A stretch of DNA of 64,000 nt, from contig NZ_NEQV01000001.1 of NCBI RefSeq assembly GCF_002799245.1, positions 186,001-250,000 on the forward strand, read 5' to 3'. The translations under genes were made by a program, and so were the position numbers. Below the pieces are notes generated by a model that saw only the letters and a list, made by a program, of their open reading frames with translations, was not told the DNA's origin and did not search any database. The stretch is from Stenotrophomonas maltophilia. Lineage in GTDB: Bacteria > Pseudomonadota > Gammaproteobacteria > Xanthomonadales > Xanthomonadaceae. Below are positions 35,343 through 46,193 of the stretch, one piece after another; within the stretch, counting starts at the first letter, position 1; every line of letters starts with the position of its first letter.

Positions 35343-37706
35343 ATGACGCGACTCCCCAATCGCCGCCTGCTGGCCCTCGCCCTCGCCGCCGTCACCGGCG
35401 CCCCCGCCCTGGCCCAGGCAGCCGAGCCCTTCACTGTCAGCGACATCCGCGTCGATGGCCTGCAGCGCATCAGCTCGGGCACGGTGTTCACCTACCTGCC
35501 GGTGGAACGTGGCGAGACGGTCACCGACAACAAGGTCGGCGAGACGATCCGCGCCCTGTACAAGACCGGCTTCTTCGAAGACGTCCAGTTGGACCGCCAG
35601 GGCACGATCCTGGTGGTGACCGTCAAGGAACGCCCGGCGATCAACAAGCTGACCGTGACCGGCAACAAGGACATCAAGTCCGACCAGCTGCTCAAGGGCC
35701 TGTCCGACATCGGCCTGACCGAGGGCGGCACCTTCGATCGCCTGAGCCTGGACCGCGTGACCCAGGAACTGCGCCGCCAGTACAACGACCGCGGCAAGTA
35801 CAACGTCGACATCACCCCGACGGTGAGCCCGCTGGACCGCAACCGCGTGGACATCGCCATCGCCATCAAGGAAGGCAAGGCGGCCAAGATCCGTCACGTC
35901 AACCTGGTCGGCACCGAGAAGTACGAGAGCAAGGACATCCTGGAGACCTGGGAGTCCAAGGAGCACAACTGGGCCTCGTGGTACCGCCGTGACGACCAGT
36001 ACTCCAAGGAAAAGCTGTCCGGCGACCTGGAAAAGCTCAACTCCTGGTACCTGGACCGCGGCTACGTCGATTTCAGCATCGATTCCACCCAGGTCTCGAT
36101 CAGCCCCGACAAGCGCGACATGTTCCTGACCGCGGGCGTGACCGAGGGTGCGCAGTACAAGATCTCCGAGATCAAGGTCAGCGGCGACACCATCCTCCCG
36201 CAGGAGGACGTCGAGCGCATGGTGATCCAGAAGGCCGGCGACACGTTCTCGCGTGCCCTGCTGGAATTCAGCTCGGACAGCATCACCAATTCGCTGTCCA
36301 ACATCGGCTACGCGTTCGCCAAGGTGAACCCGATCCCGACCACCAACCGCGCCGAGCAGACCGTCGCCATCAACATGCAGGTCGTGCCCGGCCCGCGCGT
36401 GTCGGTGCGCCGCATCCTGTTCCGCGGCAATACCCGTACCTCCGACGAAGTGATGCGTCGCGAGCTGCGCCAGTTCGAGAACAGCTGGTACTCGCAGGCC
36501 GCGATCGACCGCTCCAAGATCCGCCTGCAGCGCCTGGGCTACTTCGAATCGGTGGAAGTGGAGACCCCGGCCGTCAGCGGCAGCAACGACCAGGTCGACG
36601 TCGTCTACAACGTCAAGGAAACCACCTCGGGCAGCTTCGTGTTCGGCCTGGGCTACTCGCAGTCCTACGGCATGACCACGTCGGTGCAGCTGTCGCAGAA
36701 CAACTTCCTCGGCGGCGGCAACCGCGTGTCGGTCGAAGCCTCGCGCAGCAGCTACCTGCAGCGCTACGGCTTCAGCTACACCAACCCGTACTTCACCGAC
36801 GACGGCGTGTCGCTGGGCTACAACCTGTCCTGGCGCGAACTGGACTACTCCGACTTCAACACCGCGCAGTACAACAGCACCAACGGTTCGGCGCAGGTGG
36901 TGTTCGGCGTGCCGCTGACCGAGACCGATACCGTCTCGCTGATGTTCGGCATCGACAGCAACCAGATCACCACCTACCAGGGCTCGACCCCGCAGTCGAT
37001 CATCGACTACATCAATGCGGTCGGTAAGCGCACCTTCCATGCCTGGCGCACCGAGCTGGGCTGGGCACGCGACTCGCGCAACGATTACTTCATGCCGACC
37101 CGCGGCACCTACCAGCGCGTGGGCCTGGAAACCACGCTGCCGGGCTCGACCATCGAGTACTACAAGCTGAACTACCAGATCAGCAAGTACTGGCCGATCA
37201 TGCCGTCGCTGGTGATCAACACCCGCGCGGAAATCGGCTACGGCGATGCCTACGGCAAGGACTACACCCGCGTCATCGACAACGGCGACGGCACCACCCG
37301 CACGGTCACCGCTTCGGGCCTGCCGTTCTTCGAGAACTTCTACGCCGGTGGTACCAACTCGGTGCGCGGCTTCGAGGACAACACCCTCGGCCCGCGCGAA
37401 GTCACCACCGGTTATCCGGAAGGCCAGCCGCTGGGTGGTTCGCTGAAGACGGTCGGTTCGGTCGAAGCCTACTTCCCGCGCCTGTTCGACAGCCCGTCGG
37501 CACGCGTGTCGGCCTTCGTCGACTTCGGCAACGTCTACAACGGCACCAAGAACTTCAAGGCCAACGAGCTGCGCGTGTCCACCGGTGTGGCCCTGCTGTG
37601 GCGCGCCCCGGTCGGCCCGATCTCGATCAGCTACGCCTTCCCGCTGAAGAAGGAAGACGATGACAAGATCGAACGCCTGCAATTCACCTTCGGTGGCCAG
37701 TTCTGA
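35343..37706 (+). CDS. bamA: Outer membrane protein assembly factor BamA
   Basis: Essential Omp85 insertase. It is 787 residues with signal peptide NRRLLALALAAVTGAPALAQAA. Five POTRA domains run from about 27 to 430, beginning FTVSDIRVDGLQRISSGTVF. The C-terminal 16-stranded barrel has the Omp85 signature FENFYAGGTNSVRGFEDNTLGP (loop 6 VRGF) and ends FTFGGQF with terminal Phe. An ATG at 35265 overlapping the rseP stop would add 26 non-signal-like residues; 35343 gives a proper signal peptide. No skp gene follows. Confidence 0.96.
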   Translation: MTRLPNRRLLALALAAVTGAPALAQAAEPFTVSDIRVDGLQRISSGTVFTYLPVERGETVTDNKVGETIRALYKTGFFEDVQLDRQGTILVVTVKERPAINKLTVTGNKDIKSDQLLKGLSDIGLTEGGTFDRLSLDRVTQELRRQYNDRGKYNVDITPTVSPLDRNRVDIAIAIKEGKAAKIRHVNLVGTEKYESKDILETWESKEHNWASWYRRDDQYSKEKLSGDLEKLNSWYLDRGYVDFSIDSTQVSISPDKRDMFLTAGVTEGAQYKISEIKVSGDTILPQEDVERMVIQKAGDTFSRALLEFSSDSITNSLSNIGYAFAKVNPIPTTNRAEQTVAINMQVVPGPRVSVRRILFRGNTRTSDEVMRRELRQFENSWYSQAAIDRSKIRLQRLGYFESVEVETPAVSGSNDQVDVVYNVKETTSGSFVFGLGYSQSYGMTTSVQLSQNNFLGGGNRVSVEASRSSYLQRYGFSYTNPYFTDDGVSLGYNLSWRELDYSDFNTAQYNSTNGSAQVVFGVPLTETDTVSLMFGIDSNQITTYQGSTPQSIIDYINAVGKRTFHAWRTELGWARDSRNDYFMPTRGTYQRVGLETTLPGSTIEYYKLNYQISKYWPIMPSLVINTRAEIGYGDAYGKDYTRVIDNGDGTTRTVTASGLPFFENFYAGGTNSVRGFEDNTLGPREVTTGYPEGQPLGGSLKTVGSVEAYFPRLFDSPSARVSAFVDFGNVYNGTKNFKANELRVSTGVALLWRAPVGPISISYAFPLKKEDDDKIERLQFTFGGQF

Positions 37707-38167
37707 GGAACGTCGTTCCTCAGGACTGATCCACCTCCGGTGAATTGCCCCCGCATTTCACCTATCCCCCGCGCCGTTGGCGCGCCCCCCTTAACAGAAG
37801 GGGGGCTCTCCACCAGACGGGTCTCGAATCGCCGGGCTTTGCCCGGCGTTTTCGTTTTGCAGATGACACTGCACGGCACGGGTTTTTGGCCGCGCTCGCG
37901 GGAAATTGTCCAGAGACGGCGGGTGGCCCTGGACAGGACCGTTGGCGCCATGGGCCCGAGGCATGCCTCGGGCGGGTTGGGCAGGACGCCCTACCCCGGT
38001 CTTGCCGTTTGCGCAGGACTGCGCACAAGAGCAAGGCGCCATCGAGCACCCTGGAGGGGCTTTTGCGTGTCCTGGCCAGGGCCATCCGCCGCCTCCCGCC
38101 CGTACCAGGCAGGCGCCAAGCCCTGCCCCCGCATGACCGAAATGGCGCCACACGTTAAACTCCCGCC
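37707..38167. other. Intergenic region bamA-lpxD, no skp
   Basis: 461 bp without a convincing gene. In E. coli the chaperone gene skp occupies this place. No Skp-like coding (secreted, about 160 residues, coiled coil) is visible in any frame. Besides the terminator it contains the short palindrome GGCCCGAGGCATGCCTCGGGC (about 37952-37972). Several frames are open but have no family resemblance and unusual Arg/Pro/Gly-rich composition. Confidence 0.6.
37830..37858 (+). terminator. Terminator after bamA
   Basis: CGCCGGGC, loop TTT, GCCCGGCG followed by TTTTCGTTTT. It separates the dxr-rseP-bamA transcript from the lpxD block. Confidence 0.8.
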
Positions 38168-39190
38168 GTGAATACTCCCACCTACACCGCCCAGCAACTT
38201 GCCGAGCAGTTCGGCCTGCAGGTCCATGGCGACCCGGCGACCGCCATCCATGGCGTGGCCACCCTCGCCCATGCCGGTCCTGGCCAGCTGACCTTCCTTG
38301 CCAACCCGCGCTACCGCGCCCAGCTGGCCGACAGCCACGCCTCGCTGGTGGTCCTGCGCGCCGACGACGTCGAGGCCGCCCCCGGCGCCGCGCTCGTGGC
38401 CAAGGACCCGTACACTGCATTCGCCAAGATCGCCGCCCTGTTCGACATCGCGCCGACCCGCCCGCCGGGCATCCACCCCAGCGCCGTGATCGATCCCGAC
38501 GCCCAGGTGGCCGCCAGCGCCCACATCGGCCCGTTCGTCACCATCGGTGCACGCAGTGTCATCGGCGAGAACTGCATCGTCGGTGCCGGCAGCGTGATCG
38601 GCGAGGACTGCAGCCTGGATACCGGCTGTGAACTGATTGCCCGGGTCACTCTGGTCACCCGGGTCAAGCTGGGCAAGCGCGTGCGCATCCACCCCGGTGC
38701 AGTGCTCGGCGCCGATGGCTTCGGCCTGGCGATGGATGCCGGCAAGTGGATCAAGGTGCCCCAGCTGGGCGGCGTCCGCGTCGGCGACGATTGCGAGATC
38801 GGTGCCAACACCTGCGTTGATCGTGGCGCGCTGGAAGACACCGTCCTGGCCGAGGACGTGCGCCTGGACAACCTGGTGCAGATCGCCCACAACGTGCAGA
38901 TCGGTGCCCACTCGGCCATCGCCGGCTGCACCGGCATCGCCGGCAGTGCCAAGATCGGCCGTTACTGCCTGCTGGGCGGCGCCGTGGGCGTGGTCGGCCA
39001 CCTCGAGATCTGCGACAAGGTCGTGATCACCGGCAAGTCGGTGGTCCGCAATTCCATTACCGAGCCGGGCGAGTACTCCTCCGGCACCCCATTGACCGAC
39101 AACCGCACGTGGCGCAAGAACGCCGCGCGCTTCAAGCAGCTGGACGCATTGGCTCGCCGCGTCCTGGCTGCTGGCAAGGAGAAAGAATGA
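38168..39190 (+). CDS. lpxD: UDP-3-O-acylglucosamine N-acyltransferase
   Basis: Third step of lipid A synthesis, 340 residues, beginning with GTG. The N-terminal uridine-binding domain ends near residue 100. The left-handed beta-helix then shows the hexapeptide repeats IHPSAVIDPDAQVAASAHIGPFVTIG. The catalytic His lies in LVQIAHNVQIG and the C-terminal helix is Arg/Lys-rich. It is the first gene of the tightly coupled lpxD-fabZ-lpxA-lpxB-rnhB set. Confidence 0.96.
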   Translation: MNTPTYTAQQLAEQFGLQVHGDPATAIHGVATLAHAGPGQLTFLANPRYRAQLADSHASLVVLRADDVEAAPGAALVAKDPYTAFAKIAALFDIAPTRPPGIHPSAVIDPDAQVAASAHIGPFVTIGARSVIGENCIVGAGSVIGEDCSLDTGCELIARVTLVTRVKLGKRVRIHPGAVLGADGFGLAMDAGKWIKVPQLGGVRVGDDCEIGANTCVDRGALEDTVLAEDVRLDNLVQIAHNVQIGAHSAIAGCTGIAGSAKIGRYCLLGGAVGVVGHLEICDKVVITGKSVVRNSITEPGEYSSGTPLTDNRTWRKNAARFKQLDALARRVLAAGKEKE

Positions 39191-39645
39191 ACGATTCGCT
39201 GCAGCTTCCGATCGACGTCTGCCAGATCCAGGAACTGCTTCCGCACCGCTACCCGTTCCTGCTGGTGGACCGGGTGCTTGAACTCGACGTCGAGGCCAAG
39301 CGCATCCTGGCGCAGAAGAACGTCAGCATCAACGAGCCGTTCTTCCAGGGCCATTTCCCGGGCCGCCCGATCATGCCCGGCGTGCTGATCATCGAAGCGC
39401 TGGCGCAGGCCGGCGGTGTCATGACCCAGCTCACGCTTGGCCGCGATGCGCAGTCCAAGCTGTTCTACATGGTCAAGGTGGAAAACGCCCGCTTCAACAA
39501 GCAGGTCGTGCCCGGCGACGTGCTGATGCTGGATGTGCAGATGAAGCGCCTGATCCGCAACATGGGCTGGTACTACGGCGAAGCCAAGGTCAACGGCGAA
39601 GTCGTTGCGTCGGCCGAGGTCATGTGCGCCGGCGCCAAGGGCTGA
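39187..39645 (+). CDS. fabZ: 3-hydroxyacyl-ACP dehydratase
   Basis: Dehydrates 3-hydroxyacyl-ACP, competing with LpxA for the same substrate and so balancing fatty acid and lipid A synthesis. It is 152 residues. Catalytic His56 is in [14 protein letters not shown] and Glu70 in [12 protein letters not shown]. It overlaps the lpxD stop (ATGA). Confidence 0.97.
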   Translation: MNDSLQLPIDVCQIQELLPHRYPFLLVDRVLELDVEAKRILAQKNVSINEPFFQGHFPGRPIMPGVLIIEALAQAGGVMTQLTLGRDAQSKLFYMVKVENARFNKQVVPGDVLMLDVQMKRLIRNMGWYYGEAKVNGEVVASAEVMCAGAKG

Positions 39646-39661
39646 TCCACTGGAGGCAGCA

Positions 39662-40453
39662 ATGACTGACAACGCACCGCGGATCCACCCCACCGCCGTC
39701 ATCGATCCGGCCGCGCGCCTGGCCGACGATGTCCAGGTGGGCGCCTTCACCCTGATCGGCCCCGACGTTGAAATCGGCGCCGGCACGGTGGTGGGCCCCC
39801 ATTGCAGCATCCACGGCCCGACGCGGATCGGCCGCGACAACCGCTTCGTCGGCCATGCCGCGATCGGTGGCGAGCCGCAGGACAAGAAGTTCGCCGGCGA
39901 GCGCACCGAACTGGTGATCGGCGACCGCAACGTGTTCCGCGAGTTCGTCACGCTGAACCGTGGCACCGGCGGCGGCGGCGGTATCACCACCATCGGCAAC
40001 GACAACTGGATGCTGGCCTACACGCACGTGGCACACGACTGCCATGTCGGCAACTTCTGCGTGTTCTCCAACAACACCACCCTGGCCGGCCACGTCACCG
40101 TGGGCGACTACGTGATCATCAGCGGCTTCGCCGGTGCCCACCAGTTCTGCCGCATCGGTGCGCATGCCTTCCTCGGCATGGGCGCGCTGACCAATGGCGA
40201 TGTACCGCCGTTCACCATGGTCGGTACCGATTCACTGGGACGTCCGCGCGGCATCAACAGCGAAGGCCTGAAGCGACGCGGCTTCGACGCCGATCGCATT
40301 TCGGCCATCAAGCGCGCCTACCGCACGCTGTACGTCGCGGGCCTGCCGCTGGCCGAGGCCAAACAGCAGCTGACCGAACAGGCGCGTGACAGCGATGATG
40401 TGAAGGCCATGCTGGACTTCATCGAGCACGCTGAGAGGCCGTTGCTGCGATGA
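39662..40453 (+). CDS. lpxA: UDP-N-acetylglucosamine O-acyltransferase
   Basis: First lipid A acyltransferase, 263 residues, trimeric beta-helix. The catalytic His125 is in [14 protein letters not shown]. Other motifs are [10 protein letters not shown] and [20 protein letters not shown] in the C-terminal helical part. Its ribosome site GGAGG lies 6-10 bases upstream. The stop overlaps lpxB (ATGA). Confidence 0.97.
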   Translation: MTDNAPRIHPTAVIDPAARLADDVQVGAFTLIGPDVEIGAGTVVGPHCSIHGPTRIGRDNRFVGHAAIGGEPQDKKFAGERTELVIGDRNVFREFVTLNRGTGGGGGITTIGNDNWMLAYTHVAHDCHVGNFCVFSNNTTLAGHVTVGDYVIISGFAGAHQFCRIGAHAFLGMGALTNGDVPPFTMVGTDSLGRPRGINSEGLKRRGFDADRISAIKRAYRTLYVAGLPLAEAKQQLTEQARDSDDVKAMLDFIEHAERPLLR

Positions 40454-41709
40454 GCAGCACCACCGGCCAGGCGCCGGCCGGCGCCGCGGTGATCCCGCTG
40501 GCCTCGATGGCCGGCAGCGTTCCCGCGCAGCGGGTGCTCAGCGAGCGCCCGTTGCGGATCGCGCTGGTCGCCGGCGAAGCGTCCGGCGACCTGCTCGGTG
40601 CGGGCCTGGTGCGTGAACTGAAAGCGCGCTTCCCGAATGCCGAGTTCGCCGGCATCGGCGGCGATGCCATGCGCAGCGCCGGCTGCCAGACCTGGCACGA
40701 TGCCAGCGAGCTGGCGGTGATGGGCCTGACCGAAGTACTGCGCCACCTGCCACGCCTGCTCAAGCTGCGCTCGGCGTTCCGCCAGCGCGCCCTGGAATGG
40801 CAGCCGGACGTGTTCATCGGCATCGACGCGCCCGACTTCAATCTGGGCATCGAGCGCTGGCTGAAGCAGCGCGGCGTGCGCACCGTGCATTACGTCAGCC
40901 CCTCGGTCTGGGCCTGGCGCGAAAAGCGCGCCGAGAAGATCGGCAGCAGCGCCGACCTGGTGCTGTGCCTGTTCCCGATGGAGCCGCCGATCTATGCCAG
41001 GCATGGCATCGATGCGCGCTTCGTCGGCCACCCGATGGCCGATGACATTCCCTTGCAGGGCAGCCGCGAGGAAGCACGCGCCGCACTCGGACTGCCGACC
41101 TCGGCCAAGGTGCTGGCGGTGTTGCCGGGCAGCCGCCTGGGCGAGATTTCGCGCCTGGGGGAACCGTTCTTCGAAGCCGCCTGGCAGGTCTCCGAACGGA
41201 TTCCGGGCCTGCATGTGGTGGTGCCTGCCGCCAACCCGGCATGCAGGCAGCTGATCGAAGAACAACTGTCACGCTCGGCGTTGCCGGTGGCCTACTCGCA
41301 CGTGCTTGATGGCCAGGCGCGCAACGCGATGATCGCAGCCGACGTGGTGGTGCTGGCCTCCGGCACCGCGACCCTGGAAGCGATGCTGGTGAAGCGGCCG
41401 ATGGTGGTCGGTTACCGCGTCAACGAGCTGACCTATCGCCTGGTCAAGGCGCTTGGCCTGATCAAGGTCGACCGCTTCGCCCTGCCCAACATCCTGGCCG
41501 GCCAGGACCTGGCGCCGGAGCTGATGCAGCACGACTGCACGCCGGACAAGCTGGCCGCCGCCATCCAGCAGTGGTTCGACCATCCCCAACGGGTGACCGA
41601 CCTGCAGGGCACCTACGCACGCCTGCACGAGCGCCTGCGTCGCAATGCCTCGGCACGCGCCGCCGACGCCGTTGGCGAGCTGCTGATGCGCAACCAGGCA
41701 GCGGCATGA
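40450..41709 (+). CDS. lpxB: Lipid A disaccharide synthase
   Basis: Condenses UDP-2,3-diacylglucosamine with lipid X; family GT19. It is 419 residues. Motifs are [18 protein letters not shown] (about 37-54), [41 protein letters not shown] and [13 protein letters not shown]. The N-terminus has about 35 extra residues (low complexity, Ala/Ser) before the GT-B fold compared with E. coli LpxB. Confidence 0.96.
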   Translation: MSSTTGQAPAGAAVIPLASMAGSVPAQRVLSERPLRIALVAGEASGDLLGAGLVRELKARFPNAEFAGIGGDAMRSAGCQTWHDASELAVMGLTEVLRHLPRLLKLRSAFRQRALEWQPDVFIGIDAPDFNLGIERWLKQRGVRTVHYVSPSVWAWREKRAEKIGSSADLVLCLFPMEPPIYARHGIDARFVGHPMADDIPLQGSREEARAALGLPTSAKVLAVLPGSRLGEISRLGEPFFEAAWQVSERIPGLHVVVPAANPACRQLIEEQLSRSALPVAYSHVLDGQARNAMIAADVVVLASGTATLEAMLVKRPMVVGYRVNELTYRLVKALGLIKVDRFALPNILAGQDLAPELMQHDCTPDKLAAAIQQWFDHPQRVTDLQGTYARLHERLRRNASARAADAVGELLMRNQAAA

Positions 41710-42365
41710 GCCGTCGCCATGCCGCTGCGGCCAGCCTGGCCCTGTTCGACGGCGCCGCAGTGGTCGAGCCGGAGCGCCTGGTCGCGGGGGTCGACGAGGC
41801 CGGCCGTGGCCCTCTGGCCGGGCCGGTGGCGGTGGCGGCGGTGGTGTTCGACCCGTCCCGGCCACGGATCAATGGCCTGGATGACTCCAAGCAGCTGACC
41901 GCGGCGCGCCGCGAGCAGCTGCATGACCGCATCATCGAGCGTGCCCTGGCCTGGCACGTGGTGCTGGTGGACGTGGACACCATCGACCGCCTGAACATCT
42001 ACCAGGCCACCCTGCAGGGCATGCGTGAGGTCGTTGCGGCGGTCGCCCATGTGGCCGGCTTCGCCCGCATCGATGGCAACGTGGTGCCCAAGGGCCTGGT
42101 GCTGCCGGCGCAGGCGCTGGTCGGCGGCGACGGCATCGATCGCGCGATCATGGCCGCATCGATCCTGGCCAAGGTCTCGCGCGACCGTTACATGCTGGAC
42201 GTGCACAGCCGCCACCCGCAGTACGGCTTCGAGCAGCACAAGGGCTATGGCACCCCGGCCCACCTGGCCGCCCTGCGCGCGCACGGCCCGTGCGCGGAGC
42301 ACCGGCGCAGCTTCGCCCCGGTGCGTGAATGCCTGCAGGTCGCACAGGGCGCCACGATCGCCTGA
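41706..42365 (+). CDS. rnhB: Ribonuclease HII
   Basis: Cleaves RNA of RNA-DNA hybrids and misincorporated ribonucleotides. It is 219 residues. The metal-binding carboxylates appear in [17 protein letters not shown] (Asp and Glu), the later Asp in [10 protein letters not shown], and the Asp in [14 protein letters not shown]. It is coupled to lpxB by ATGA. The typical final motif [24 protein letters not shown] is present. Confidence 0.96.
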   Translation: MSRRHAAAASLALFDGAAVVEPERLVAGVDEAGRGPLAGPVAVAAVVFDPSRPRINGLDDSKQLTAARREQLHDRIIERALAWHVVLVDVDTIDRLNIYQATLQGMREVVAAVAHVAGFARIDGNVVPKGLVLPAQALVGGDGIDRAIMAASILAKVSRDRYMLDVHSRHPQYGFEQHKGYGTPAHLAALRAHGPCAEHRRSFAPVRECLQVAQGATIA

Positions 42366-42378
42366 ACCTCAGGCAGTT

Positions 42379-42435
42379 GTAGAGCCGAGCCCACGCTCGG
42401 CTGCCCGCAGCAGCCGAGCGTGGGCTCGGCCCTAC
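42379..42435. repeat. Inverted SMAG dimer between rnhB and dnaE
   Basis: GTAGAGCCGAGCCCACGCTCGGCTGC (42379-42404, quoted here in parts) and its inverse ending GGGCTCGGCCCTAC (42410-42435) form a large two-hairpin palindrome. Confidence 0.85.
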
Positions 42436-42602
42436 AGGAAACGGTCTCCCGCACGCCTGAACCCGGTCGTCTTCCGGGGCATGTCAAGAGCTTGTCGCCT
42501 CTCCCTGCCCTCGCTACCCTGACCGGGCACTCCAGCGCTTCCCGACCCCGGCGACGAACCTCCGTCAGCACCCGGGGCCCGCGCGCTCCAACCTGGTCCG
42601 GC

Positions 42603-45600
42603 ATGTCCAACTCCCGCTTCGTACATCTCCACGTCCACACCGAGTTCTCGCTGGCGGACTCGACCATCCGCGTGCCGGCCAAGCCGGACCAGGCGGACCC
42701 GAAGAAGGCCAAGCAGGCCAACCTGCTGTCGCGCTCCGTCGAGCTCGGCCTGCCCGCGCTGGCGGTGACCGACCTCAACAACCTGTTCGCCCTGGTCAAG
42801 TTCTACAAGGCCGCCGAAGGCGTGGGCATCAAGCCGATCGCCGGTGCCGACGTGCTGATCGCCGAGGAAGGCCAGGATCCGTGGCGGATGACCCTGCTGT
42901 GCCGTGATCGCGAGGGCTACCTGAGCCTGTCGCGGCTGCTGACCCGCGCCTGGATGGAAGGCCATCGCCCGGAAGGCGGCGTAGCCGTGCATCCGGACTG
43001 GCTGAAGGCCGGCAACGCCAACCTGTTCGCGCTGGCCGGCCGGCAGAGCCTGGCCGGGCGCCTGGCGCTGGACGGCAAGCATGAGCTGGCCGAGCAGCAG
43101 CTGGCCGACTGGCAACGCGTGTTCGGCGATGGCCTGCACCTGGAGCTGACCCGTACCGGCCGCGAGGGCGAGGAAACCTTCAACCAGTTCGCGCTGATGG
43201 CCGCCGGCCAGCGTGGCCTGCCGGTGGTGGCCAGCAACGACGTGCGCTTCCTGTCGCCGTCGGACTTCAGCGCGCACGAAGCGCGCGTGTGCATTTCCAC
43301 CGGCCGCGTGCTGGACGACCCCAAGCGCCCACGCGAGTACAGCGACCAGCAGTACCTGAAGTCGGCCGAGGAGATGTGCGCGCTGTTCGCCGACATCCCC
43401 GATGCGATCGACAACACGCTGGCGCTGGCCGAGCGCTGCAACATCGAGATGCGGCTGGGTACCTACTTCCTGCCCAACTACCCGGTACCCGACGACGAGA
43501 CCCTGGACACCTGGATCCAGAAGATGTCGCGCGACGGCCTGGAAGAGCGCCTGGAGAAGAATCCGCTGGCGCCGGGCAAGACCCGCGAAGAGTACTTCGA
43601 GCGGCTGGAGTTCGAGCTCAACACCATCATCAAGATGGGCTTCCCGGGCTACTTCCTGATCGTGGCCGACTTCATCCAGTGGGGCAAGAACCAGGGCATC
43701 CCGATCGGCCCCGGCCGTGGTTCGGGTGCCGGCTCGCTGGTGGCGTGGGCGCTGAAGATCACCGATCTGGACCCGCTGCCGTACAACCTGCTGTTCGAGC
43801 GATTCCTCAATCCGGAACGCGTGTCGATGCCCGACTTCGACATCGACTTCTGCATGGATCGCCGCGACGAGGTGATCGACTACGTTGCGCGCAAGTACGG
43901 GCGCGAGCGCGTCAGCCAGATCATCACCTACGGCACCATGGCCGCCAAGGCGGTGGTGCGCGACTCCGGCCGCGTGCTCGGTTTCCCGTACGGCCTGGTC
44001 GACGGTGTATCCAAGCTGATCCCGAACATCCTGGGCATCCACCTGAAGGATGCGCTGGGCAAGGGCAAGGAAGGCCCCAGCTCGGAAATGGCCTCGGCCG
44101 AACTGATCCAGCGTTACGAGACCGAGGACGATGTCCGCGACCTGATCGACCTGGCGCTGCAGCTGGAAGACCTGACCCGCAACGCCGGCAAGCATGCCGG
44201 TGGCGTGGTGATCGGGCCCGAGCCGCTGAGCGAGTTCTGCCCGCTGTACGCCGAACATGACGAGAACGGCCTCGGCAAGAATCCCGTCACCCAGTTCGAC
44301 AAGAACGACGTGGAAGAAGTCGGCCTGGTGAAGTTCGACTTCCTCGGCCTGCGCACGCTGACCATCATCGACTGGGCGGTGAAGGCGATCAACAAGCGCC
44401 ACGCGCGCGCCGGCATCCCGCCGGTGGACATCGCCGCGATCCCGCTCGACGACACGCCCACCTACAAGGACATCTTCGCCAACGGCAACACCGGCGCGGT
44501 ATTCCAGTTCGAATCCTCGGGCATGCGCCGCCTGCTGAAGGACGCCCGCCCCGACCGGTTCGAAGACCTGATCGCGCTGGTGTCGCTGTACCGCCCCGGC
44601 CCGATGGACCTGATTCCCTCCTTCAACGCGCGCAAGCACGGCCAGGAAGAGATCATCTATCCCGATCCGCGCACCGAAGCCATCCTGAAGGACACCTACG
44701 GCATCATGGTGTACCAGGAGCAGGTGATGCAGATGGCGCAGATCGTCGGCGGCTACTCGCTGGGCGGCGCCGACCTGCTGCGCCGTGCGATGGGCAAGAA
44801 GGTCCCGGCCGAAATGGCCAAGCACCGCGAGATCTTCCGCGAAGGCGCGGCCAAGGACGGCGTGGACGAGGCCAAGGCCGATGCGATCTTCGACCTGATG
44901 GAGAAGTTCGCCGGCTACGGCTTCAACAAGTCGCATGCCGCGGCCTACGCGCTGGTCAGTTACCAGACCGCGTGGCTGAAGCGCCATTACCCGGCCGAAT
45001 TCATGGCGGCCACCCTGTCCTCGGACCTGGACAATACCGAGAAGGTGGTCGGCTTCCTGGACGAGGTGCGCAACCTCGGCCTGACCGTGCTGCCGCCGAA
45101 GGTGAACCACTCTGCCTTCATGTTCGAAGCGGTCACGCCGGACACCATCCAGTACGGCCTGGGCGCGATCAAGGGCGTCGGCCAGGGTGCCTGCGAGGCG
45201 GTGGTGGACGAGCGCCTGAAGGGCGGCGACTACAAGGACCTGCTGGACTTCTGCACCCGCGTCGGTTCGGCCAAGCTCAACCGGCGCACGCTGGAAGCGA
45301 TGATCAACTGCGGCGCACTGGACGAGCTGGGCCACAACCGGGCGTCGCTGATGCTGCAGCTGCCGGAAGTGATCAAGGCCACCGACCAGATGGCACGCGA
45401 ACGCGCGTCGGGCCAGAACTCGCTGTTTGGCGGCCCCGACCCGAGCGCAACCACGATCCAGCTGGACCTGCCCGAAGCCGATGAATGGCCGCTGCTGCAG
45501 CGCCTGAACGGCGAGCGCGACACGCTGGGCTTCTATCTCAGCGGCCACCCGTTCGATCCCTGGCGCGACGATGTGCGCGACCTGGTCGGCAACGACCTGG

Positions 45601-46193
45601 GTTCGGTGGAGAAGATCTGGAGCGCCAACAGTGGTGGCGGTGGCGGCGGCGAAAAGCGCTGGCGCCCGGAAGTGCAGACCGTGCTGGCCGGCCAGGTGGT
45701 CGGTGTGCGCCGCAAGGGCGAGAGCCAGATCTTCATCCAGCTGGAGGATGGCCGCGGCCGCGTCGAGTGCAGCGCGTTCTCCGACGCGATGGCCGAGTTC
45801 GGTCACCTGATGACCAAGGACCGCATCCTGGTGGTCAAGGGCGGCCTGCGCGAGGATGAATTCAACGGCGGTTTCGCGCTGCGCATCCGCCAGTGCTGGG
45901 ACTTCGACGAAGTCTGCGCCAACTACGCCACGCGGCTGTCGCTGCGCCTGGACCTGCGCCAGCAGCGCCCGGTCTGGGAGCGCATCGACGCCCTGCTCGA
46001 CCGCCATCGCCCGGGCCGGACGCCGCTGCGCCTGGACCTGCTGCTGAAGGGCCCGCAGGGCGGCGTCGCCGGCATGCTCGATGTTTCCGGGCAGAGCGCG
46101 GTACGCATCGATTCCAAGCTGATGGAGGCGCTGCGCGCCGACCCGGCCGTGCGCACGCTGAAGGTGCGCTACAGCCCGCCATGGGCCAGCTGA
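42603..46193 (+). CDS. dnaE: DNA polymerase III alpha subunit
   Basis: Replicative polymerase, 1196 residues. The N-terminal PHP domain begins RFVHLHVHTEFSLADST. The polymerase active site has the catalytic Asp pair in SMPDFDIDFCMDRR and GRGSGAGSLVAWALKITDLDPL before it. A tandem HhH region and an OB domain (QIFIQLEDGRGRVECSAFSD) follow. The C-terminal tau-binding part completes it. The start was placed at 42603 (MSNSRFVHLHVH) because upstream frame codons belong to the repeat region. Confidence 0.97.
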   Translation: MSNSRFVHLHVHTEFSLADSTIRVPAKPDQADPKKAKQANLLSRSVELGLPALAVTDLNNLFALVKFYKAAEGVGIKPIAGADVLIAEEGQDPWRMTLLCRDREGYLSLSRLLTRAWMEGHRPEGGVAVHPDWLKAGNANLFALAGRQSLAGRLALDGKHELAEQQLADWQRVFGDGLHLELTRTGREGEETFNQFALMAAGQRGLPVVASNDVRFLSPSDFSAHEARVCISTGRVLDDPKRPREYSDQQYLKSAEEMCALFADIPDAIDNTLALAERCNIEMRLGTYFLPNYPVPDDETLDTWIQKMSRDGLEERLEKNPLAPGKTREEYFERLEFELNTIIKMGFPGYFLIVADFIQWGKNQGIPIGPGRGSGAGSLVAWALKITDLDPLPYNLLFERFLNPERVSMPDFDIDFCMDRRDEVIDYVARKYGRERVSQIITYGTMAAKAVVRDSGRVLGFPYGLVDGVSKLIPNILGIHLKDALGKGKEGPSSEMASAELIQRYETEDDVRDLIDLALQLEDLTRNAGKHAGGVVIGPEPLSEFCPLYAEHDENGLGKNPVTQFDKNDVEEVGLVKFDFLGLRTLTIIDWAVKAINKRHARAGIPPVDIAAIPLDDTPTYKDIFANGNTGAVFQFESSGMRRLLKDARPDRFEDLIALVSLYRPGPMDLIPSFNARKHGQEEIIYPDPRTEAILKDTYGIMVYQEQVMQMAQIVGGYSLGGADLLRRAMGKKVPAEMAKHREIFREGAAKDGVDEAKADAIFDLMEKFAGYGFNKSHAAAYALVSYQTAWLKRHYPAEFMAATLSSDLDNTEKVVGFLDEVRNLGLTVLPPKVNHSAFMFEAVTPDTIQYGLGAIKGVGQGACEAVVDERLKGGDYKDLLDFCTRVGSAKLNRRTLEAMINCGALDELGHNRASLMLQLPEVIKATDQMARERASGQNSLFGGPDPSATTIQLDLPEADEWPLLQRLNGERDTLGFYLSGHPFDPWRDDVRDLVGNDLGSVEKIWSANSGGGGGGEKRWRPEVQTVLAGQVVGVRRKGESQIFIQLEDGRGRVECSAFSDAMAEFGHLMTKDRILVVKGGLREDEFNGGFALRIRQCWDFDEVCANYATRLSLRLDLRQQRPVWERIDALLDRHRPGRTPLRLDLLLKGPQGGVAGMLDVSGQSAVRIDSKLMEALRADPAVRTLKVRYSPPWAS

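Noticed and set aside
37740-38171. Arg/Pro/Gly-rich open frames between bamA and lpxD
   Set aside because: They overlap a terminator, differ in every frame and show no homology-like pattern or signal peptide expected for Skp.
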